Of a stretch of 64,000 nucleotides of DNA, positions 1-8,217 are shown piece after piece. The notes below the pieces were generated by a model. It did not search any database, had not been told where the DNA came from, and was given only the letters and a program-made list of their open reading frames with translations. The stretch's first letter is position 1; every line of letters starts with the position of its first letter. Source of the stretch: an uncultured bacterium (lineage in GTDB: Bacteria > Bacillota > Clostridia > Lachnospirales > Lachnospiraceae); assembly GCA_947381965.1 (NCBI GenBank), contig CANCXX010000020.1:1-64000 (forward strand). The letters are read 5' to 3'. The translations under genes were made by a program, and so were the position numbers.

Positions 1-64
1 GATTCATATCAATAAAGATTTTTCATCCATAGACACAAGATTTTTTACAGCCTCTAAGAGAATG

Positions 65-102
65 AAATTACTGACGGCATGTTATGCCATCAGTAATTTT
101 TT
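65..102. terminator. intrinsic terminator hairpin
   Basis: The arms at 67-80 and 84-97 pair over about 13 of 14 bases around a 3-base loop and are followed by a T run (to 102) on the plus strand. The hairpin sits just beyond the 3' end of the minus-strand operon and could also end transcription entering from the left edge. The first 60 bases show no gene I can support. Confidence 0.75.
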
Positions 103-108
103 CCTGGT

Positions 109-939
109 TCATTGTTCTCTCTCTAGTTGTTGTGCAGGATATTGTCTTTCAATATCGTTTCTTAATCCGACACAATACGCACAGGATATACTGCTTTTTT
201 TATTATACATTTCTAATAAGTACTTCCTTTTCTCTTCAATGGAAATCGTATTGTCTGTTAGTGGGACATATTCACCATATACTTTAGGTATAATACCATT
301 TTTCATTCTCCAAAAGGATCTGGAACAACAATGTAATTCGCCTCCCCCATTTATTAAAAAATATTTTCCAGTTCTATGGAGACAACCTTGAGCATTTTTA
401 TCTCTTTTCTCTTCAGTATCCCATTTTAGTGAATGGTCTGTAAAATCTATCCAACCATCAAAATATAATGAATCACCAGAAAATTGAGAGATCCGGTATT
501 TTATATTTCTTTTTTCGAGAGCTGTTTTTATGAGATTAGTTTTAGTAGATAGGTTTTCTCCATAGTTACTGATTATAACTTTTGAGTTATTATGATTCAT
601 TTCAAATAAATCAAGTATATTTTCTGGAATTTCGAGTGTTCCATTTGTTACAAAATCGACACTGTCTATTATTTGATGCTGATATTTATATACTTCTTGT
701 AGAATATCATATAATGCAACATTTAAAAGCGGTTCCCCTCCTGTTACAGTAAAATGCTCTACGGAATCAACAACTTTAAAATATATATCCAATATATTTT
801 TTGCTTCTTGGTAAGACATATGCTTTGGATCTTTATAATAGGGTATAAAGGCCAGACAATGTTTACATTTTAAGTTACAATATGTAGATACATTTAATGC
901 AGTCCTTTTTATATCTGTTTTCAATTTGATTTCCTCCAT
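109..939 (-). CDS. radical SAM protein with SPASM-like C-terminal cysteines (copy 1)
   Basis: A 276-residue radical SAM protein. The cluster motif CNLKCKHC (C21, C25, C28) and the SAM-binding TVTGGEP near residue 68 are clear. C-terminal cysteines (GELHCC and SCAYC) resemble the auxiliary-cluster part of SPASM/twitch proteins. The start is taken as the ATG at 939, in a TGATG overlap with the upstream gene; an in-frame TTG at 942 is less likely. It is the last gene of a minus-strand operon and a paralogue of the gene just upstream, sharing the 'AYIPYY'-type stretch after the motif. The substrate is unknown; the neighbours (WbqC-like, pyruvyltransferase-like, GNAT) suggest modification of a glycan or small molecule. 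Family call secure, role inferred. Confidence 0.85.
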   Translation of the reverse strand: MEEIKLKTDIKRTALNVSTYCNLKCKHCLAFIPYYKDPKHMSYQEAKNILDIYFKVVDSVEHFTVTGGEPLLNVALYDILQEVYKYQHQIIDSVDFVTNGTLEIPENILDLFEMNHNNSKVIISNYGENLSTKTNLIKTALEKRNIKYRISQFSGDSLYFDGWIDFTDHSLKWDTEEKRDKNAQGCLHRTGKYFLINGGGELHCCSRSFWRMKNGIIPKVYGEYVPLTDNTISIEEKRKYLLEMYNKKSSISCAYCVGLRNDIERQYPAQQLEREQ

Positions 940-1727
940 CAATCTAATTGTTCTGCAGCTTTAAATTTCTTTGAATTTTCGGTTAATCCATCACAATATG
1001 CACATGATACCGTACTCTTACTATTTAACATGGCATGTATTTTTTCCCTTTGGGTTGAGATTTCAATATTGTTATCTAATAAATCTACAAAATCACTATT
1101 TGTGTAAGGAATAATATTCCTCTGTATTCTATAGGCAGCCCTTGTACATGTAAAAAGCTTTCCTCTGTTAATTACATATTTTTTCCCAAGAAAGAAAGCA
1201 CATTGTTGTGCTTGCTTTTCACATTCTTTTACACTGTTATGCTTTAAGCTATGATCTCTACAATCTATCCAGCCATATCTGTTATCTTCTGTATATAATA
1301 TATTATGAATTTCATAGTTATCCAGCAATAATTTATTTTCGAATCCATATTTTGAAAGCCTTCCATAATAATTAACTATTACTTTTAGCTTTTGGCATGT
1401 TTTCATCAATTTCAATATGTCTGTGGAAAATAAAATGGTTCCATTTGTTATTAATATTATTTCTTCTTTTATTTTGTTTTCGTAAGATATAATCTCCTTT
1501 AGTATTTCCTTAAATTGAGGATTAATCAAAGGTTCTCCACCGGTAATTGAGAATTTTTCAACATAATCTACTATATTAAAATAGTTTCTTAAAATAGTTT
1601 TTACATCAGCAAAAGATAAGTGGGTTTTATTTTCATAATAAGGGATATATGCCAAGCATAACTTACATTTTAAAGAACAATATTCTGTTATCATTATTGA
1701 AGTGCTAGGTAAATTAATAGAGTCCAT
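939..1727 (-). CDS. radical SAM protein with SPASM-like C-terminal cysteines (copy 2)
   Basis: A 262-residue paralogue of the downstream gene. The motif CSLKCKLC (C17, C21, C24) is at the N-terminus, SITGGEP follows near residue 65, and the C-terminal SCAYCDG matches the SCAYC of its partner. Two adjacent radical SAM proteins of the same subfamily may act as a heteromeric pair or on two positions of one substrate; that is inference. It lies 5 bases after the GNAT gene and overlaps the next gene by a TGATG junction, so the pair is very probably translationally coupled. Confidence 0.85.
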   Translation of the reverse strand: MDSINLPSTSIMITEYCSLKCKLCLAYIPYYENKTHLSFADVKTILRNYFNIVDYVEKFSITGGEPLINPQFKEILKEIISYENKIKEEIILITNGTILFSTDILKLMKTCQKLKVIVNYYGRLSKYGFENKLLLDNYEIHNILYTEDNRYGWIDCRDHSLKHNSVKECEKQAQQCAFFLGKKYVINRGKLFTCTRAAYRIQRNIIPYTNSDFVDLLDNNIEISTQREKIHAMLNSKSTVSCAYCDGLTENSKKFKAAEQLD

Positions 1728-1732
1728 AGTAT

Positions 1733-2185
1733 TTATGTGTTATTCCTTTCATTAATTTGCATTATAATCCATTTATTTTCTTTGGATAATACAGAAAAAC
1801 CAATCTGTTTATAAAAAAAATACGCATTATGATTGTACTCATATACTTTTAAGGTAATGGTATATATTTTTTTTGATATAGCCAGCTTGCGCACTGCTTT
1901 CCATAAAGTTTCGCCTAAATGCATTCTGGTATATTCTGGTTTTATGGCGATTGAGGAAATAAACCCATTTGTTTCGTTTAGGTATACAGCACAGTTTCCA
2001 ATGTCCTGTCCATCTTTTATGACATAAAAAATTTCTGCTGAACGAGCAAGCTTTTGGGCATATTCATTAATATTTACTCTTTCAGATAAAATAGGTATAA
2101 ATGTTTTATCTAGTTTTTCTAATATTTTATTTAATCTATTTGAATCGCTGGGGGGTGATAAGTGTTCGATAATTATATTATTCAT
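1733..2185 (-). CDS. GNAT family N-acetyltransferase (left-operon copy)
   Basis: A 150-residue GNAT acetyltransferase. The acetyl-CoA-binding region is visible as SSIAIKPEYTRMHLGETLW near residue 95, followed by the usual C-terminal YNHNAYFFYKQIGF element. It overlaps the upstream WbqC-like gene by 8 bases. It is clearly paralogous to the GNAT at 6992-7456 in the divergent operon; both begin with IEHxSPPSD and share RVNINEYAxKLA. A C6 run on the coding strand near 2150 encodes the two prolines. It probably acetylates an amino group on the product of this locus; substrate not predictable. Confidence 0.85.
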   Translation of the reverse strand: MNNIIIEHLSPPSDSNRLNKILEKLDKTFIPILSERVNINEYAQKLARSAEIFYVIKDGQDIGNCAVYLNETNGFISSIAIKPEYTRMHLGETLWKAVRKLAISKKIYTITLKVYEYNHNAYFFYKQIGFSVLSKENKWIIMQINERNNT

Positions 2186-2888
2186 ATAAAATATAACGCT
2201 CCATCATTTTATTTGTTGTTTCTACATCATTAAACATTATTATGTCAATAATTGAAAGTGCTTCTTCAAATTTGTCCTTTTTTTGTGAATATTCTATAAT
2301 ATCTACTTTATGAAATTTTAAATCAATACCGTTTGCGGAATATTTATCCCTATTAAAAAAATCTCTTCCGCCAATTGGATTCCAATATTCGTTTACTGTA
2401 GGAAAAGCTTTACAAATATTTAATGCCCATTCATCAGAGGCACATGTTTTATCAATTTTAATTCCCATGTTTCTAAATATTTCTATTGGTGTTTCTATAT
2501 TAAGATAGTTACATATTTCCTGTAGGCAAACTAGGTTTAAATCACTAATTGAATAATAATCTTTTTCAAAAACATTATAAATTAAATTAATGACGCTTTT
2601 ATAATATGGAGCTTTTTTATAGTGATCCAATTGGGCGAATATCTTACTTTTCCAATCAATAGAATTATTTATTTCAATGTCCTTAATTTTAGTGGACTGG
2701 CTGTGTTTTTTGAGTGGAACAGCTATATATTGCCATCCTCCAGTTTGTTTTAATATACGGTTGCGTTCGATCCATCCATGTCTTATAAATTGAACATCAT
2801 CCAGCAAAATAAATTTATCAACATTTTTAATTAAAGAAAAATATCCTATATATGGGAAAAAATATGGCTGCATAATTCCTAATCGCAT
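2178..2888 (-). CDS. WbqC-like family protein
   Basis: A 236-residue protein with the WbqC-family N-terminus: MQPYFFPYIGYFSLI, then DKFILLDDVQFIRHGW and ERNRI. WbqC-like proteins recur in O-antigen and other surface-glycan loci and have been linked to attaching amino-acid-like groups to amino sugars, but their chemistry is poorly defined. The gene overlaps the upstream pyruvyltransferase-like gene by 10 bases and the GNAT by 8, so it sits inside a tightly coupled operon. An amino-acid decoration role would fit the ATP-grasp ligase across the intergenic region; that link is inference. Confidence 0.85.
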   Translation of the reverse strand: MRLGIMQPYFFPYIGYFSLIKNVDKFILLDDVQFIRHGWIERNRILKQTGGWQYIAVPLKKHSQSTKIKDIEINNSIDWKSKIFAQLDHYKKAPYYKSVINLIYNVFEKDYYSISDLNLVCLQEICNYLNIETPIEIFRNMGIKIDKTCASDEWALNICKAFPTVNEYWNPIGGRDFFNRDKYSANGIDLKFHKVDIIEYSQKKDKFEEALSIIDIIMFNDVETTNKMMERYILYE

Positions 2889-4210
2889 ATTTGCTCCTTG
2901 TTTATTAACTGTTCCATATCATCAAATGCTTTATGGGCTGTTTCTTTTATAATGGGAATATTTGTTTTAAGCCTTCTTCTAATCTTATCTAGATTTTTAA
3001 AACAATAGTTTATTGCTTCCAGAATTTTATCCTTATTTTGTGGTTCACAAACAAGTTCACCAACTCCTGCTAGATTTGCAAATCCGTACATTTTGGTACT
3101 GGGGATAAAATTTTTTTCATAATTAAGAAATACGGTTGGTATATACTGGCTAATTGCTGCTACAGAAGCGTGAACACGTCCAGTGACCATCATATCAAAA
3201 TTTTTAATAATAGATTTTGTCATGTTAGGTAGATAAGGACCCTTCAATAACATGATATCAGCCGTATTCTTAATTTTTTTTCTACTAAGTACAATATTCT
3301 TTAATTGATTTAAGATAGGAAAATCGCGTCCATTAATTAACTTAAAATGGGGTGGTAGATCAAATCCATTTGTATGTGATATAAGTATAACTCTCGCATC
3401 AAGTTCATTTATTATATATTCAATTACCTCTACAAAAACATTATATTGCCATTCTTCCCTTGGCCACATATCATAAGGCCCAACAGGCATATTAAAACCA
3501 CCCAGCGTAAATCCAATTATTTTCTTTTCAGATTTAAAACTATTTGTAATACATTCCAGAGCTGCATTTTCTTCATTTGATAGTGAGGGAGTGTATAAAA
3601 AAGCAGGGCACGCGTAATCTTTTACATTTTGGGATATAAAACCCCACTTTATCATGTTTTTTGTTGAAGTGGGTTCCCGATTTGCAATTAAATCAAAGTT
3701 GTAATATACCTCCTTTGCAAAGTTTAAGGTCCTTTTATCGGTAAAGGGGCCTGGAGTACCAGCAAATAATACAGTTTTTGCTCCTAATAATTGTGCAGTA
3801 CGCATTTTGAGTAAATCTACTGCAAATCTGTCTTTTCCAACATGCTCAGCATTATCCCCCCACATATCTCCCGATACATTTATAACTAATTGAGTTTCTA
3901 ATACTTCTTTTATATACATTGTATATTCTAAATTGCTCACTTGGTTAATGTTCTGGGCAAGTTCATATTCCTTTTTCGCTTTTTGCAACTCATTTACTTC
4001 CCAACAGTAATACATTTCCATTGGCAAAATTTTAATATTTTCTTTTTGAGCAAATTCTTCTGTCATTTGGAAGGTGGTAGAAATCTCAGCAGTTTTAAAA
4101 ACCCGGTGAAGTTCTCTGAATAAGGGTTCAATTATATAATAGTTTCCAATGTTTCCATATTGTAGTCTTCCCCAATGCAGAGTACAAAGACCAGTAACAA
4201 GTATTTTCAT
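2879..4210 (-). CDS. polysaccharide pyruvyltransferase-family protein
   Basis: A 443-residue protein of the polysaccharide pyruvyltransferase family (PF04230-like). Seen: an N-terminal nucleotide-fold start ending in GNIGNYYIIEPLF, a central VINVSGDMWGDNAEHVG segment, KTVLFAGTPGPFTD, and the C-terminal MVTGRVHASVAAISQ motif typical of the family. Members transfer pyruvate from PEP to sugars, although many are uncharacterised. First gene of the minus-strand operon, preceded by an AAGAGGT ribosome site; start ATG at 4210. A minus-strand promoter candidate lies at 4274-4302. Confidence 0.8.
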   Translation of the reverse strand: MKILVTGLCTLHWGRLQYGNIGNYYIIEPLFRELHRVFKTAEISTTFQMTEEFAQKENIKILPMEMYYCWEVNELQKAKKEYELAQNINQVSNLEYTMYIKEVLETQLVINVSGDMWGDNAEHVGKDRFAVDLLKMRTAQLLGAKTVLFAGTPGPFTDKRTLNFAKEVYYNFDLIANREPTSTKNMIKWGFISQNVKDYACPAFLYTPSLSNEENAALECITNSFKSEKKIIGFTLGGFNMPVGPYDMWPREEWQYNVFVEVIEYIINELDARVILISHTNGFDLPPHFKLINGRDFPILNQLKNIVLSRKKIKNTADIMLLKGPYLPNMTKSIIKNFDMMVTGRVHASVAAISQYIPTVFLNYEKNFIPSTKMYGFANLAGVGELVCEPQNKDKILEAINYCFKNLDKIRRRLKTNIPIIKETAHKAFDDMEQLINKEQICD

Positions 4211-4273
4211 AAATTGACCTCTTTTTAAATTTTGTGGTGAACTAGAATTAATAATGCTTAAATAAAACTATTT

Positions 4274-4302
4274 ATTATCAGATAGCAAAATATAAATTCC
4301 AA
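4274..4302 (-). promoter_or_regulatory. candidate promoter of the minus-strand operon
   Basis: Reading the minus strand, TTGGAA (4302-4297) and GATAAT (4279-4274) are 17 bases apart. This is a moderate sigma-A-type match, and its -35 box overlaps the palindrome at 4299-4318. If real, the left operon has its own promoter without inversion of the adjacent segment. Confidence 0.4.
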
Positions 4303-4318
4303 AAGGTATACTTTTTGG
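4299..4318. promoter_or_regulatory. palindromic operator-like site 1
   Basis: A 20-base near-perfect palindrome centred on GTATAC with flanking CCAAAA / TTTTGG arms (one mismatch). A degenerate copy with the same centre is at 4424-4443. Dyads of this size are typical regulator sites, so this is the main alternative to a recombination-site reading of the inverted repeat. Confidence 0.45.
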
Positions 4319-4436
4319 TAATTATGTATACATAGTCAAAATTACTAAAAGTCTCAAAAAAGTTCCCTTGATTTTCGTTAAGAATTATAGTATACTCACA
4401 AATAGCTTTAGAGAAAATAATTACCAAAAAGTATAC
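4306..4436. repeat. perfect 20-bp inverted repeat flanking a promoter (candidate invertible segment)
   Basis: The arms at 4306-4325 and 4417-4436 are exact reverse complements over 20 bases and enclose 91 bases. The enclosed segment contains a strong plus-strand promoter (4368-4396). Inversion would place the promoter on the minus strand with its -10 box at about 4346-4351, facing the left operon at a similar distance from its first ATG. Short perfect repeats around a promoter are the form of invertible switches in Clostridia and Bacteroides. No recombinase gene lies in this window. Paired operators are the competing explanation. Confidence 0.5.
4368..4396 (+). promoter_or_regulatory. sigma-A-type promoter for the ATP-grasp operon
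   Basis: TTGATT (4368-4373) and TATACT (4391-4396) with an exact 17-base spacer. It lies 120 bases before the ATG at 4516 and wholly inside the inverted-repeat segment. Confidence 0.7.
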
Positions 4437-4515
4437 TATTTGAAAATTTTTGAAGAAAATCTATAAAAAATTTTTAAAGATTTGGTATTTAACCTGTTGA
4501 GGAGAAATTTATATA

Positions 4516-5724
4516 ATGAAAAAATTATTGATATTGGGTGGGGCTAATGCACAGGTTCCAGCAATAGTCCGTGCAAAGGAATTAGGGTATTATACAATAA
4601 CTTGTGATTATTTACCTGAAAATCCAGGACATGCATATTCAGATAAATATGAAAATATTAGTACTATTGATGAAAAAAAAGTGTTAAAGTTTGCTATTGA
4701 AGAAAAAATAGATGGAATAATTGCATATGCCTCAGACCCTTCTGCGCCAAGCGCTGCTTATGTAAGTGAGAAATTAAACTTAGCAGGTGCATCATATAAC
4801 ATAACTAAAATTTTTTGTGAAAAGGACTTATTTAGACAATTCCAAAAGAAAAATGGATTTATTACACCTTGGTTTTGGGTAATTAGAAGTCAGAAAGAAT
4901 TAGATAGTATTAGAGGGAAAATACAATTTCCATGCATAGTAAAGCCAGTTGATTTATCTGGAAGTAAGGGAGTTCATCTTCTTTATAGAGAGGAGGAATT
5001 GGACGTAGGAGTTGAAGACGCAATGACATTATCACGTTGTAAAAGGGTAATTATTGAGCAATATATAGAAACTCCATATTTTCAACTGCATGGAGATGGC
5101 ATTGTATTTAATGGAACCCTTCAATTCCTGGAGCTGGGGGACCAAAGATTTCATAATTCAGTTCCCATTGGTTCGTCATTGCCTTCACAGATTAACCCAT
5201 CGATTATGGCACTGGTAAAGGAACAAGTAGCAAAGCTGATAAAAGCAAGTAAATTTGATTGTGGTGGTATTAATGTAGAAGTCAGAGTCTCAAAAACAAA
5301 TGAAATTTATATTATTGAGATAGGACCGAGAACAGGAGGAAATTATATCCCTCAATTGATACAAGCGGCGACAGGGTTTGATGAAATGACAACGTCGCTG
5401 AAGTTGGCTATGGGCGAGGCATGTAGTTATATCTTTAAGAACAAGAAGAACTATTGCTTTCAATATATTGTAGGAAGTGAACGGGGGGGAATCTTCAAAG
5501 AGCTTTTTATTGATGATTATATGAAAAAGAAAGTAATGCAGAAATATGTGCATAAGTTAGAGGGAGATTATGTTGAAGATTACGAAAACAGTAATGGAGT
5601 GGTAGGAGTTGTTATACTGAAATTTAGCAATTTTCAGGAAATGGAAGATGATATTAAAAGCATTAAAACGCATATAAAGGTAATTATTAAGGAGGAGACA
5701 AGTGAAAAACAAATCAGTTGTTAG
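4516..5724 (+). CDS. ATP-grasp domain ligase
   Basis: A 402-residue ATP-grasp enzyme. The N-terminal Rossmann-like part starts MKKLLILGGANAQVPAIVRA. The ATP-grasp fold shows FPCIVKPVDLSGSKGVHLL (about 140-158), IIEQYIETP, and the metal-binding EIGPRTGGNYIPQLI near residue 270. Such enzymes join a carboxylate, via an acyl phosphate, to an amine, often making peptide or amide bonds. Start ATG at 4516 after TGAGGAG. A G7 run (5483-5489, R323-G325) is in frame here; loss or gain of one G would cause early termination. First gene of the right-hand operon; it overlaps the symporter. Substrates unknown. Confidence 0.85.
   Translation: MKKLLILGGANAQVPAIVRAKELGYYTITCDYLPENPGHAYSDKYENISTIDEKKVLKFAIEEKIDGIIAYASDPSAPSAAYVSEKLNLAGASYNITKIFCEKDLFRQFQKKNGFITPWFWVIRSQKELDSIRGKIQFPCIVKPVDLSGSKGVHLLYREEELDVGVEDAMTLSRCKRVIIEQYIETPYFQLHGDGIVFNGTLQFLELGDQRFHNSVPIGSSLPSQINPSIMALVKEQVAKLIKASKFDCGGINVEVRVSKTNEIYIIEIGPRTGGNYIPQLIQAATGFDEMTTSLKLAMGEACSYIFKNKKNYCFQYIVGSERGGIFKELFIDDYMKKKVMQKYVHKLEGDYVEDYENSNGVVGVVILKFSNFQEMEDDIKSIKTHIKVIIKEETSEKQISC
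5483..5489 (+). repeat. poly-G tract (G7) in ATP-grasp gene, in frame
   Basis: Seven consecutive G in the coding strand, preceded by C. It is read CGG GGG GGA and is in frame in this copy. At the short end for slippage. Confidence 0.6.
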
Positions 5725-6895
5725 TATTATAAGTGCACTAATTATAAGTGTAATTGTGGGAATCTTTCTACAGGGAAATATTGATATTGCAAACATGTTT
5801 CAGCCATTAGGTACTATTTATGTTAATTTGATTAAAATGATTATGGTACCGATGGTATTTTCGTCATTAATTCTTGGAATCACAAGTATTACTGATATAA
5901 AAAAAATTGGCAAAATGGGGGCTTTAACCGTCATATTTTTTCTTGCAACCACTGCAATGGCAATTGTCACAGGGCTTATATTATCTAACGTTTTTAAACC
6001 TGGTGAAGGAATATTGGTTGGAAATGCAGTTTATGAGGCAAAAAAAATGCCTGGTTTAGTAGACATTATTGTAGGCATATTTCCTGATAATATATTGGAG
6101 GCTATATTAAACACTAATATGCTGCAAATTATTTTTGTGACAATTACAATAGGAATTGCTATTGTGAAGATATATCCCAAAGGAAGAACATTGAAGGAGT
6201 GTATAGAAGACTTGTATGGAATCATAAGTATAGTGACAAAATGGGTAATGACATTAACTCCGTTAGGAATATTGGGGCTGATGATCCCAACAGTGGCACA
6301 AAATGGGATTGAAGTGTTACTTCCATTAGCGAAATTAATACTTGTATTTTATCTAGCTGTTATAATCCATGTGGGCGTTACATATTGTTTTTCTATTAAA
6401 TGTCTATCTGAGTTTTCAATAAAGATGTTTTTTAAGGGAATGCTCCCTGCACAGATAATTGCATTTGTATCTTGCAGCTCAGCCGCGGCTTTGCCTATAT
6501 CTATACAGAGAATGCAGGATGAGTTAAAGGTATCTAAGGAAGTAAGCAGTTTTGTATTACCTTTGGGTGCAACTATAAATATGGATGGGAATGCTTTATA
6601 TCAGGGAATCGTAGCCTTGTTTGTTGCACAAGCGTATGGATTAGAACTAACATTGGCAATGCAGGTCATAGTTGTTTTAACTGGTACACTGGCTTCAATT
6701 GGTGCAGCTGGGGTGCCAGGCGCAGGTATGATAGTCTTGAGTACAGTTTTAATTTCTGTTGGGTTGCCAATTGATGGTATTGCACTTGTAGCTGGAATAG
6801 ACAGAATTTTAGATATGGGAAGAACGTTTACAAATGTTACGGGAGATGCGGTAACTGCCATAATTATTGAGAAAGTTTTAAAAAAGACAAAATAA
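5702..6895 (+). CDS. dicarboxylate/amino acid:cation symporter (SLC1/DAACS family)
   Basis: A 397-residue membrane transporter. Diagnostic motifs are the serine-rich SCSSAAALPISIQRM hairpin, GATINMDGNALYQG, and the C-terminal DRILDMGRTFTNVTGDA substrate/sodium site. These identify the glutamate/aspartate/dicarboxylate symporter family, with eight membrane segments and two hairpins. The start is GTG at 5702, chosen because GGAGGAG lies at 5691-5697; the gene overlaps the ATP-grasp gene by 23 bases. Its coupling to a ligase suggests it imports the amino acid or dicarboxylate that the ligase uses; this is inference. Confidence 0.9.
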   Translation: MKNKSVVSIISALIISVIVGIFLQGNIDIANMFQPLGTIYVNLIKMIMVPMVFSSLILGITSITDIKKIGKMGALTVIFFLATTAMAIVTGLILSNVFKPGEGILVGNAVYEAKKMPGLVDIIVGIFPDNILEAILNTNMLQIIFVTITIGIAIVKIYPKGRTLKECIEDLYGIISIVTKWVMTLTPLGILGLMIPTVAQNGIEVLLPLAKLILVFYLAVIIHVGVTYCFSIKCLSEFSIKMFFKGMLPAQIIAFVSCSSAAALPISIQRMQDELKVSKEVSSFVLPLGATINMDGNALYQGIVALFVAQAYGLELTLAMQVIVVLTGTLASIGAAGVPGAGMIVLSTVLISVGLPIDGIALVAGIDRILDMGRTFTNVTGDAVTAIIIEKVLKKTK

Positions 6896-6991
6896 ATAAT
6901 AGGATATAAATGTTTCATAAAATAAAACGGAAGAGATAAAATAGTTTTAATGTTAACTGGGTGAAAGAATATTTGAGAGGATAAAAGAAAT

Positions 6992-7456
6992 ATGGATAAA
7001 ATAAATATTGAACATTTTTCACCGCCAAGTGATGAGAAAAGAATAGAAAAAATACTCATGGAATTAGACAGTGCAATTATCCCTAAATTATCAGGAAGAG
7101 TTAATATTAATGAATATGCAAAAAAACTTGCCCATACAGCAGACATTTTTTTTGTAAGGAAGGAGGAAACGGATATAGGGCATTGTGCTGTTTATCTAAA
7201 TAATTCAGAATTTGGCTATATATCATCTATTTCAGTAAATAAAGAATATAGAAGAATGCATATAGGAAGTAAATTATATAAAAAAGTAGATAAGCTGGCA
7301 ATTTCAAAAGGAATTTTCACAATTAGATTGAAAGTTTTTGCACAAAATCAAGATGCATTAAGATTTTACAAGCATATGGGATTTGAAGTTGCTTCAATAG
7401 AAGAAGAATGGATTTCAATGCAAAGAAGAATCAATAAATCTGTTAATACTTTATAA
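6992..7456 (+). CDS. GNAT family N-acetyltransferase (right-operon copy)
   Basis: A 154-residue GNAT paralogous to the one at 1733-2185. Seen: SSISVNKEYRRMHIGSKLY as the acetyl-CoA loop and NQDALRFYKHMGFEVAS at the C-terminus. Preceded by TGAGAGG. It lies about 100 bases after the symporter and is probably the last gene of the right operon. The two paralogues share the first 50 residues strongly (IEHxSPPSD, RVNINEYA), so one operon probably gave its GNAT to the other by duplication. Confidence 0.85.
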   Translation: MDKINIEHFSPPSDEKRIEKILMELDSAIIPKLSGRVNINEYAKKLAHTADIFFVRKEETDIGHCAVYLNNSEFGYISSISVNKEYRRMHIGSKLYKKVDKLAISKGIFTIRLKVFAQNQDALRFYKHMGFEVASIEEEWISMQRRINKSVNTL

Positions 7457-7488
7457 GCGCTGAAATATTCATCTGTTTTTATCATGGA

Positions 7489-8110
7489 TTATACATACAT
7501 GGGAACATCTTCCTTTGGCTCGTTGCTTTCCCATAAAGGGCCAGACTCTGCCGCCAGCTGGAAATCCTGATCTTTCCGTTTCCAGTTGGAGTGTTTTTGC
7601 CATTTCCTATTGGTGAATGCTAGTTTTACAGCATCCTGGTAAATTATCATGTTTTTCTTCGCGGGAAGGTAGGTGTCCACTTTGCGGATTATCTTTAGGT
7701 AATTGGTCATTTCCTGTGACAGGAATCCCCTGTCATCAAACAGCATGTCATTTTCATGGAAACAGGAAGTGTTGCGAAGCATCTCCCGGCATTGCGCAGG
7801 GAAGCATGGCTGAATATCCAGGTTTTTGGTCAAATATTCCTGGATATAACTGTTATAGAAAAACACCCATTCTTCACTGCTGTACTTGGAGCCTGCGCAT
7901 GGCACTTTCTGAAAAAAGCCCTTCATTTACATCCAGTTCAATGTCCTAGAGATTTCATCCCAGTTATGCTTCCGTTACAGCAAATGGGATATCCGTAAGA
8001 CTGGTCTTACACTTAAACTTGTCAGCAATGGAAATACAATTATAAGTAGCCTCCACTTTTGGTATATAAAAGAACTGTCCCATTTATTGTAGCGGATTTT
8101 AGAAGGATTG
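7489..8110 (-). pseudogene. transposase remnant (DDE type, IS4-like)
   Basis: An open stretch of 145 codons (7926-7489) carries MLFDDRGFLSQEMTNYLK and RKVDTYLPAKKN, which resemble the C-terminal catalytic half of IS4-superfamily transposases. Recognisable but frame-broken sequence continues to about 8110. No intact terminal repeats were seen. The family call is moderate; that it is a remnant is well supported by the missing N-terminal half. Confidence 0.6.
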
Positions 8111-8135
8111 GTCAAAAGCCTATTTGAAGTTTACA

Positions 8136-8176
8136 ATAAAAGTTGTTGTTGTGTGATGTAAAGTGTGCTATTATTA
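8136..8176 (+). repeat. duplicated promoter block, copy 1
   Basis: About 41 bases match 26114-26154 with a handful of substitutions. This copy precedes the intact kinase gene; the other copy precedes its decayed duplicate. Confidence 0.7.
8146..8174 (+). promoter_or_regulatory. promoter of the hddA-like gene
   Basis: TTGTTG (8146-8151), a 17-base spacer, then TATTAT (8169-8174) preceded by TGC (extended -10). The same block recurs with few changes at 26114-26154. Confidence 0.6.
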
Positions 8177-8217
8177 CCCTATCAATATAATAAAGCGTAA
8201 TACTATGGGGAGTAAAT

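Noticed and set aside
62-391. Plus-strand open frame opposite the first radical SAM gene
   Set aside because: Antisense shadow; no ribosome site and no recognisable protein, while the minus-strand frame has clear radical SAM motifs.
2149-2154. G6/C6 runs (2149, 19073, 23133, 25528, 49356, 51720) as further contingency tracts
   Set aside because: Six-base runs are below the usual slippage range, all are in frame, and several encode conserved motif glycines or prolines.
6601-7146. Long minus-strand open frame over the symporter end
   Set aside because: It lies opposite two real genes and encodes low-complexity hydrophobic sequence mirroring the symporter.
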